This document shows, one piece after another, positions 5,879-10,536 of a DNA stretch of 10,536 bases (position 1 is its first letter; each line of letters opens with the position of its first letter). The DNA comes from Thermoplasmata archaeon. Lineage in GTDB: Archaea > Thermoplasmatota > Thermoplasmata > Thermoplasmatales > Thermoplasmataceae. The notes under the pieces were generated by a model. That model saw only the letters and a list, made by a program, of their open reading frames with translations, searched no databases and was not told the DNA's origin. Location: positions 1 to 10,536 of the forward strand of contig JAKAAJ010000038.1 of the NCBI GenBank assembly GCA_021802365.1, given 5' to 3'. A program made the position numbers and the translations under genes.

Positions 5879-6478
5879 ATGATTGACGGGGACCTTGACA
5901 CACTCATATCTGCCCTGATGAACAACACCAGGAGGGAGATACTGAGAAGGCTCATCCTTGAGGAATCATACGCCCTTGAGATCAGCCGTTCAGTGGGTAT
6001 ATCACAGCAGGCAATAAACAAGCAGCTGGATCTGCTTGAAAGGGCCAACCTGATCTCTGCTGTTGGCATGATTCCCAGCTCCGAGGGGGCACGAAGGAAG
6101 GTCTACCGCCCTACCAATTTTTCCACTCTTGTTACTGATTATTCCAGAAATTTCATTGAAGTGAAGAGATACGAAATCAGGTTTGAGAACAGTGATGATT
6201 CTTCCACAGAGACCGCCGAACCTTCTAAATTGATTCATGATCTGGAAAAAGTTAATTCAGATCTGGAAAAACTGATGAAGGAGAGAGTTTCTCTCCTGAA
6301 AAAGAAAGACGGGATCATAGGAGCACTCCATAATCATATAAGCAATCTAGAGGCCGGGTCGCTGGAAAAAAACATTCTCTGGGAATATGTTGACTCTGCA
6401 GACCCTGAGGGGACAGCCAGGAAATTCAATGTCACCCCTTCATACGTGATGGGGGTAGTTGAGACTTATCTTCACTGA
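5879..6478 (+). CDS. ArsR-type winged-helix regulator, Phr-like heat-shock repressor
   Basis: 199 residues, close to the roughly 200 of the Pyrococcus heat-shock regulator Phr. The N-terminus LISALMNNTRREILRRL (9-25) is the ArsR/Phr first helix pair. EISRSVGISQQAINKQLDLL (34-53) is the helix-turn-helix with its recognition helix, and 64-77 (IPSSEGARRKVYR) is the basic wing. A heptad-patterned coiled coil spans about 117-157, where Phr has its helical dimer region. The last 33 residues (about 166-199) form a separate helical segment whose GTARKFNVTPSYVMGVV resembles a second small helix-turn-helix. It lies 6 nt after hsp20, so it is very likely co-transcribed and autoregulated through the palindrome at 5282-5306. 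No metal-binding Cys pair is present, against a metal sensor. Target and effector are inferred; its 3' end overlaps the converging dph5 gene. Confidence 0.85.
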   Translation: MIDGDLDTLISALMNNTRREILRRLILEESYALEISRSVGISQQAINKQLDLLERANLISAVGMIPSSEGARRKVYRPTNFSTLVTDYSRNFIEVKRYEIRFENSDDSSTETAEPSKLIHDLEKVNSDLEKLMKERVSLLKKKDGIIGALHNHISNLEAGSLEKNILWEYVDSADPEGTARKFNVTPSYVMGVVETYLH

Positions 6479-7247
6479 ATATCTCTTTAAACTCCCTGGA
6501 AAAGGCATTTAGAAAAACCCGCTCCTGATCATTCAGGGATGAGGGTATTATTATGACTGAGGGACCCATTTGATTGTTTACCTCAAGGAGATCGCCGACT
6601 TTGCACCGCACTATTATTTCCTCCGGCATGTGAAGGGAGCTCAAAAGCACAACCTCTGAATCCTGCCCAATAACCCCGGTTTTGTATCTGTCCTCCATCT
6701 TAAGTAGAAACTTTGCGGCCTCTGAGGGCTTCATGGGAACCTGGCCGTTCAGATCAAGCAGAAGCAGTGTGTGAAGGGAGCTGTCAGCATTCCTCTTGAT
6801 CTTGGTCAGAACACTGGAGGGAAGAAATTTATCCGTACAGAATGGCAGAGATACAGGGGGCCCAAATCTGTAATGGAATAGACCTGATCTGGAAGGGGCT
6901 TCCGTAAGTATGCTTGCATTCTCTATGGACTCGACGGGAATTCCTGCTTTGAGGAGATCATACCTTATCTGATTGTGGGTTGTTGCAGAAAGCGGGTCTC
7001 CGGTAACTATAATACATACGTCAATTTCCCTTGCACTTTCAAGGAATTCAATGCCCGATTCAATTTCTGATCTCCCCAGCGGCTTTATGCTTCTGCCGAA
7101 ATAAGATTCCAGCGCCTCCAGTGTTGATTTTGGAGGAATGGAGGTATAGTGCTCCAGATAAACTATCTGACACCTGCGTATGATGCTTTCCCCTTCCAGA
7201 GTGAGGCTCCTTATTCCACGCAGGCCAAGTCCCACAAGATAGAGCAT
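6432..7247 (-). CDS. dph5: Diphthine synthase (diphthamide biosynthesis methyltransferase)
   Basis: 271 residues with the tetrapyrrole-methylase fold. GLGLRG at the N-terminus (6-11) binds S-adenosylmethionine, YLEHYTS (30-36) is the Dph5 active-site block, VTGDPLSATTH (81-91) is the family signature (V-x-GDP-x-x-ATTH), IENASI (108-113) and YRFGPPVSLPF (126-136) follow, and TLLLLDL (160-166) matches the C-terminal domain core. It repeatedly methylates the modified histidine of elongation factor 2 on the way to diphthamide; archaeal Dph5 adds three methyl groups. The gene is confined to archaea and eukaryotes, which helps place the organism. Its start shares one base with the enolase stop (TGATG) and has AAGGA at 7253-7257, so it is translationally coupled. 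Its last 47 bp overlap the 3' end of the regulator gene on the other strand. Usual family length. Confidence 0.96.
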   Translation of the reverse strand: MLYLVGLGLRGIRSLTLEGESIIRRCQIVYLEHYTSIPPKSTLEALESYFGRSIKPLGRSEIESGIEFLESAREIDVCIIVTGDPLSATTHNQIRYDLLKAGIPVESIENASILTEAPSRSGLFHYRFGPPVSLPFCTDKFLPSSVLTKIKRNADSSLHTLLLLDLNGQVPMKPSEAAKFLLKMEDRYKTGVIGQDSEVVLLSSLHMPEEIIVRCKVGDLLEVNNQMGPSVIIIPSSLNDQERVFLNAFSREFKEIFSEDKSQLPPSRMKG

Positions 7248-8470
7248 CAGTATCCTTGTTCGTTAATCTCCTGCTCTATTCTGACAAGTTCATTGATCTT
7301 TGCAAGCCTTTCTCCGCCAATTGTTCCGGTTTTTATGAGAACAGAATTGAACACCACAGAAAGATGAGCAATAAAGTCGTCGTCTGTTTCTCCACTTCTG
7401 TGTGATATTGTATTCTTCATACCTCCCTTTCTGGCAGTCTCAACAGCATCATATGTCCTGCTCAGTGAACCTATCTGGTTTACCTTTATAAGAACCCCAT
7501 TTGTAGCATTCATTTCGGCACCCTTGGCGATCCTCTCAGGGTTAGTTGTGTAAAGGTCGTCACCAACCACCAGAGATCTGTCCCTGACTTTCTTTGTCAC
7601 TTCAGCATAGCCCTGAAAATCGTCTTCGTTCATGGGGTCTTCAATGAAGTAAAACCCATGATCCTTGGACATTGAAACTGCAAAATCGATCTGCTCATCC
7701 CTTGTTTTAGGGCCACTCCTGTACAAGTACTTCCCATTCTTATAGAAAGAGGAGGCGGCAAAATCCATCCCCAGCAATATCTTAACCTTGTTCTCTGATG
7801 AGACCTCAGATGCAGCTTCCTTCACAATGTCTATTGCTTCCATATCACTGATACTGGCTGTCCAGGCCCTCTCATCTCCCACTCCGATACTGAAATCTGG
7901 GAACTTTTCCGCCAGTTTCTTTCCAATTCTGTGATGAACCAGTATGTTGAGATATGCTGATTCAAAGAAAGTTCTGGCTTGAGACGACACGAGAAACTCC
8001 TGTATGGTTGTGCCGTTCACTGAATGTTTCCCGCCTCCCAGGACATTGCCAATAGGTCGGGGGAGATCTCTGCACATGGAACCACCCACATATCTGTATA
8101 GAGGGATGCCAAGGTAATTTGCCACCGCCCTGGCATTTGCAATTGAAAGAGCTGTGGAAAGATTCCCGCCAATGTTCTCCAGATATTCAGTTCCGTCTGT
8201 CTCCCTGATAGTGAGATCGAAACCCCTCTGGTCATAAGCATTGAAACCTAGAAGCCTGTTTTTTAATTTCTGCTCGAAAAATTTTACCCCTGATTCAATT
8301 CCATCCTTCGGGAATGCTTTTACCTCAGTTGCACCAGTGCTTGCTCCGGCAGGAGCTGAAGCAACTCCGCTTGAGAAGTCCGTATGGACCTCGGCCTCAA
8401 CTGTCTGGTTTCCCCTTGAGTCGAATATCTTTCTGAATCTTATCTCCCTTATTGGAAGCTCTTCTATCAT
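7247..8470 (-). CDS. eno: Enolase (phosphopyruvate hydratase)
   Basis: 407 residues, slightly short for the family (about 410-430). It interconverts 2-phosphoglycerate and phosphoenolpyruvate, the common lower step of glycolysis, gluconeogenesis and the Entner-Doudoroff routes used by thermoacidophilic archaea. Visible: DSRGNQTVE (17-25); [12 protein letters not shown] (38-49, mobile substrate loop); GGGKHS (145-150) with H149; GDE (198-200) with catalytic acid E200; Mg2+ ligands D236 (GMDFAAS), E277 (FIEDP) and D304 (VGDDL); catalytic base K329 (LIKVNQIGS); SHRSGETDD (356-364); and K380. The usual GDEGGFAP is GDERAWTA here, a divergent loop after the catalytic glutamate, though E200 is kept. 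ATG 8470 fits the family N-terminus ([14 protein letters not shown]). No ribosome-binding site precedes it; a TATA-like sequence 25 bp upstream may give a separate leaderless message. Confidence 0.95.
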   Translation of the reverse strand: MIEELPIREIRFRKIFDSRGNQTVEAEVHTDFSSGVASAPAGASTGATEVKAFPKDGIESGVKFFEQKLKNRLLGFNAYDQRGFDLTIRETDGTEYLENIGGNLSTALSIANARAVANYLGIPLYRYVGGSMCRDLPRPIGNVLGGGKHSVNGTTIQEFLVSSQARTFFESAYLNILVHHRIGKKLAEKFPDFSIGVGDERAWTASISDMEAIDIVKEAASEVSSENKVKILLGMDFAASSFYKNGKYLYRSGPKTRDEQIDFAVSMSKDHGFYFIEDPMNEDDFQGYAEVTKKVRDRSLVVGDDLYTTNPERIAKGAEMNATNGVLIKVNQIGSLSRTYDAVETARKGGMKNTISHRSGETDDDFIAHLSVVFNSVLIKTGTIGGERLAKINELVRIEQEINEQGY

Positions 8471-8487
8471 GAGAGTAAATGCGCTAA

Positions 8488-8499
8488 CTAGATTTATTC
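8488..8499 (-). promoter_or_regulatory. Possible internal promoter for enolase
   Basis: On the minus strand AGAATAAATCTA spans the stop codon of the preceding gene and is centred about 24-25 nt before ATG 8470, the spacing expected for a TATA box driving a leaderless enolase message. The enolase start lacks a ribosome-binding site, unlike several neighbours. Weak, position-based evidence. Confidence 0.3.
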
Positions 8500-9036
8500 T
8501 TGTTGATCAATCTGATCTTCAGATTTCAGGGACTTACGGTATCTGCTGCAGAATGTGTTGTAGTTGTTCTTGTATTCAGTCCAGAGAGAAATATATGAAT
8601 CACTTACTTCGCCGACCTCCTTTGCAGGAACCCCTACTGCGATCTTCTTAGGAGGGATTATCTGCTTAGACCTTACCACGGCGCCCTCTCCTACTGCAGC
8701 CCATTCCCCAACTTCAGCAAAATCAGAAACTATGGAGCCCATGCCTATAACACACCAGTCCGATATTCTGCCTGTATGGATTATGCAGGAATGACCCAGA
8801 GTGACATGCTTGCCAATCCTGGTTGTCTCTCCAGGTCTGGCGTGTATAACAACATTATCCTCCACAGCTGTAAAGTCTCCGATCTCTATTGTACCATAAT
8901 CTGCCCTTATAACTGCCCCTGGTCCAACCCAGACCTCTCTGCCAATATGAACATCCCCTATAACTGTGGCACCAGGAAAAATATATGATCCTTCATTTAT
9001 GACAGGTGTACGACCTTCAAATTTGAAAACAGCCAT
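8494..9036 (-). CDS. Gamma-class carbonic anhydrase-like hexapeptide protein
   Basis: 180 residues. The first 140 are left-handed beta-helix hexapeptide repeats ([LIV]-G-x4 turns, e.g. [18 protein letters not shown] at 26-43, then [13 protein letters not shown]). Three histidines at 65 (VVIHARPG), 82 and 87 ([10 protein letters not shown]) reproduce the H...H-x4-H zinc/iron site shared between trimer subunits in gamma carbonic anhydrases, and R44 and D46 match the conserved Arg/Asp near that site. The acidic proton-shuttle loop of the methanogen enzyme Cam is absent, so it belongs with the CamH/YrdA/PaaY branch, whose members are not all active. A charged helix (146-180) packs the trimer. Expected role: cytosolic CO2/bicarbonate interconversion, or an unassigned metal-dependent activity. 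It starts 2 nt after the pfkB-type kinase stop and lies 23 nt before enolase. Confidence 0.87.
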   Translation of the reverse strand: MAVFKFEGRTPVINEGSYIFPGATVIGDVHIGREVWVGPGAVIRADYGTIEIGDFTAVEDNVVIHARPGETTRIGKHVTLGHSCIIHTGRISDWCVIGMGSIVSDFAEVGEWAAVGEGAVVRSKQIIPPKKIAVGVPAKEVGEVSDSYISLWTEYKNNYNTFCSRYRKSLKSEDQIDQQE

Positions 9037-9038
9037 GT

Positions 9039-9950
9039 TTAAACGCCCCCCATCAGTTCATGCTTTCTATCACTGAACGTCTTAAGTACAGTTCTGGAGT
9101 CATAACTGAATTCAGCCATTGGTTTTCTTATGGCCATTGATGACACTACTGAACCAATTGCAGATGACTCCTCAAGTGTGAATCCATTCTGAATGCCAAG
9201 ATAAAGGCCAGCCCTGAAAGCATCGCCCGCACCTACAGTATCATGAATTTCTGAAGTTCTCATGGCACTGATTTCTGTTGAGCCTTTTGCTGTGTAGACT
9301 GTTGAACCCCTTTTTCCATGAGTTACGATCAGATTCCTGAAAAGCGACTTGGGGTCTTTTCCTCCAGTAAGTGCATGCATCTGGTCCATCTCTATATCGT
9401 TGAGAATAGCAATATCTGCCACCTTAGCGAAATACAGGACCTGCTCATTGCTGTACCTGTAACTGAGCTCCTGGCCTGGATCAAATACGGCCCTGTCATA
9501 TGAGGCATGATCCACAGCATACCTGAGCTCCTCAGGATCCCCCGTCCCAAGATGAAGATAACTGTAATGTGTATCCGTACTGATATGCCCCTTCAGAAAT
9601 GACCTGTTCATTGGTCCCTGGTAGATGTAATATACCTGATCACTTCCTGTGGATGCGGCATAACAGATTGGCCCACGATCCTGACCATCTACTAGAATGT
9701 TGGATGTGTTCACTCCTTTAGATTTCAGGAAATTGAGATATGAGCTGTGAGTCTTTTCAGAAACTGCAGAGTAAAGGTCAAATTCTATTCCCAGAGCAGC
9801 AGCTACCATGGAAAAATTTCCGGCTGTTCCTCCATAAACCTCTGAAACCTGAGTGACATTTATTGAACCCTCAGTTGGTATCCGGTTGACTTTCAGAACC
9901 ATGTCAATATTCAAATGACCGGTCATTGCTAAGAATACATTGCGTTTCAT
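9039..9950 (-). CDS. PfkB/ribokinase-family sugar or nucleoside kinase
   Basis: 303 residues from ATG 9950, normal for the family (about 300). Visible: GHLNIDMVLKVNRIPTEG near the N-terminus (11-28, PfkB substrate-lid strands), GGTAGN (40-45, signature 1 region), and DTVGAGDAFRAGLYLG (237-252, signature 2), with D243 the catalytic base and GAGD the anion hole. NDIE (184-187) corresponds to the N-x-x-E motif that helps place Mg2+ and phosphate. It phosphorylates a hydroxymethyl group with ATP; the substrate (ribose, a nucleoside, a keto-deoxy sugar acid, fructose) cannot be read. An in-frame TTG at 9956 is possible, but the ATG fits the start of the first strand. It lies 12 nt after the cgi121-like gene and 2 nt before the gamma-carbonic anhydrase gene. 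Its neighbourhood with enolase hints at carbon metabolism but is not proof. Confidence 0.9.
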   Translation of the reverse strand: MKRNVFLAMTGHLNIDMVLKVNRIPTEGSINVTQVSEVYGGTAGNFSMVAAALGIEFDLYSAVSEKTHSSYLNFLKSKGVNTSNILVDGQDRGPICYAASTGSDQVYYIYQGPMNRSFLKGHISTDTHYSYLHLGTGDPEELRYAVDHASYDRAVFDPGQELSYRYSNEQVLYFAKVADIAILNDIEMDQMHALTGGKDPKSLFRNLIVTHGKRGSTVYTAKGSTEISAMRTSEIHDTVGAGDAFRAGLYLGIQNGFTLEESSAIGSVVSSMAIRKPMAEFSYDSRTVLKTFSDRKHELMGGV

Positions 9951-9962
9951 GGTCAATGTGGA

Positions 9963-10409
9963 TCATATCCTGATCTTCATGCGTGTATAAGTCATCTTCG
10001 GGAAAATCTCGGAGTCCAGGGAACGGTCATCCTCCTTCAGAGCTACGAATGAATCCTCCACTTTTCCTTCATATTTCATCAGGAACCGTCTGTAGTGATT
10101 CCTGTCATCATATATTGCTACTCCTATTTTTACTGAGTCTGTGATACCTGCAGCATCTATTGCATCCTTGATCTGTTCCCTTCCACTGAGAAGCATCATG
10201 AATATAGACTCAGGTTTTTCTATCCTGTTCTGGGTTGAATATTCTTCCATTGAAATGCCATATGCATGCTGAATCTGGAGCTTTGTCCTTACAATATCCG
10301 ACCTCACAACAGCAAAAAAGGGCTTTTCGTAGGTTGAAAGAAAAACAGGCAACCCTTTTCCAATGGGAGAAATTATCTTGAAAAAAGATATGCTGGGATC
10401 AGACGACAT
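9963..10409 (-). CDS. Cgi121-like subunit of the KEOPS tRNA-modification complex
   Basis: 148 residues from ATG 10409, close to the roughly 150 of archaeal Cgi121. The best block is ESIFMMLLSGREQIKDAI (67-84) followed by AAGITDSVKIGVAIYD (86-101), which fits the family pattern E-x-L-x-x-L-S-G-x-x-Q-I-x-x-A-I then a GI and a hydrophobic strand. KEOPS (Kae1, Bud32, Cgi121, Pcc1) installs t6A at position 37 of ANN-decoding tRNAs; Cgi121 binds the tRNA CCA end and Bud32. An in-frame TTG at 10499 would add 30 residues, but that extension is arginine/serine-rich, unlike the rest, and overlaps another reading frame that looks coding. ATG 10409 has AGGA (10414-10417) 4 nt upstream. It overlaps the preceding gene by 11 bp. 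The family call rests on remembered pattern, not search. Confidence 0.68.
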   Translation of the reverse strand: MSSDPSISFFKIISPIGKGLPVFLSTYEKPFFAVVRSDIVRTKLQIQHAYGISMEEYSTQNRIEKPESIFMMLLSGREQIKDAIDAAGITDSVKIGVAIYDDRNHYRRFLMKYEGKVEDSFVALKEDDRSLDSEIFPKMTYTRMKIRI

Positions 10410-10536
10410 TTGTTCCTGCTCTGCCTGTTCCGCCAAATTTTTTCGGATTAATGAACTCCGCGACCTTCTTAAGGAAGTTCTCCTGTTCCGGACTGTCAAT
10501 CAGGGCATTCTCCCAGACATCTGTGATTGTTTCAGC
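10399..10536 (-). CDS. Unidentified gene, C-terminal 45 residues only
   Basis: An open frame enters from the right edge and ends at TGA 10399-10401, overlapping the start of the cgi121-like gene by 11 bp (ATGTCGTCTGA junction). Its 45 residues begin AETITDVWENALIDSPEQEN, continue with a mixed-charge helix around FLKKVAEFI, and end in a glycine-rich tail FGGTGRAGTNVV. Composition is ordinary for a soluble protein, in contrast to the arginine-rich alternative frame over the same bases, and the tight stop/start overlap matches operon style. It would be the upstream partner in the same transcript. Too little remains to name a family; its identity needs the sequence beyond the window. Confidence 0.6.
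   Translation of the reverse strand, partial: AETITDVWENALIDSPEQENFLKKVAEFINPKKFGGTGRAGTNVV

Noticed and set aside
9951..9956. TTG 9956 as the start of the PfkB-type kinase
   Set aside because: A normal ATG follows two codons later, and the family N-terminus begins right after it.
10410..10499. N-terminal extension of the cgi121-like protein from TTG 10499
   Set aside because: The added 30 residues are rich in Arg and Ser, do not fit the family length, and overlap a frame with more natural composition (the upstream partial gene).

Overview
The window looks like a chromosomal segment of an archaeon, most likely a thermoacidophilic Thermoplasmatota lineage (Thermoplasma/Ferroplasma/Cuniculiplasma-like). 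The archaeal markers are a diphthine synthase, a Cgi121-like KEOPS subunit, a Phr-like heat-shock repressor beside an Hsp20, TATA-type promoters without bacterial -10/-35 boxes, GGTGAT-type ribosome-binding sites matching the archaeal 16S tail, and TGATG stop/start junctions. The order-level placement is inference from gene style and was not checked by search. Gene density is very high: the only spacers over 100 bp are two divergent promoter regions, 1088-1274 and 5176-5320.

Layout. (1) 1-1087, minus strand: 5' part of a membrane-bound GT2 glycosyltransferase of Egghead type, cut by the left edge. (2) 1275-1781, plus: deoxycytidylate deaminase, probably leaderless. (3) 1784-5175, minus: a four-gene succinate dehydrogenase operon, sdhA-sdhB-sdhC and a 61-residue two-helix protein. 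The membrane subunit resembles the actinobacterial 'type F' complex II anchor, which carries a membrane-embedded Rieske-type [2Fe-2S] cluster. (4) 5321-6478, plus: hsp20 and a Phr/ArsR-like winged-helix regulator, behind a TATA box and a perfect 10-bp inverted repeat at the predicted transcription start. (5) 6432-10536, minus: a tightly packed operon of an unidentified gene (C-terminal end only), cgi121-like, a PfkB-family kinase, a gamma-carbonic-anhydrase-like protein, enolase and diphthine synthase.

How the genes fit together. The sdh operon links the citric acid cycle to the quinone pool. The hsp20-regulator pair looks like a self-contained, autoregulated heat-shock module. The right-hand operon mixes translation-quality functions (t6A via KEOPS/Cgi121, diphthamide via Dph5) with lower glycolysis (enolase), an orphan sugar or nucleoside kinase and a gamma-class carbonic anhydrase homologue. 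This looks like co-transcription of housekeeping genes rather than one pathway. The most interesting signals are the type-F-like SdhC with its Cys/His set, the operator-like palindrome in front of hsp20 and the regulator, and the small extra membrane protein of the sdh operon. No tRNA, rRNA, CRISPR, insertion sequence or prophage feature was seen.
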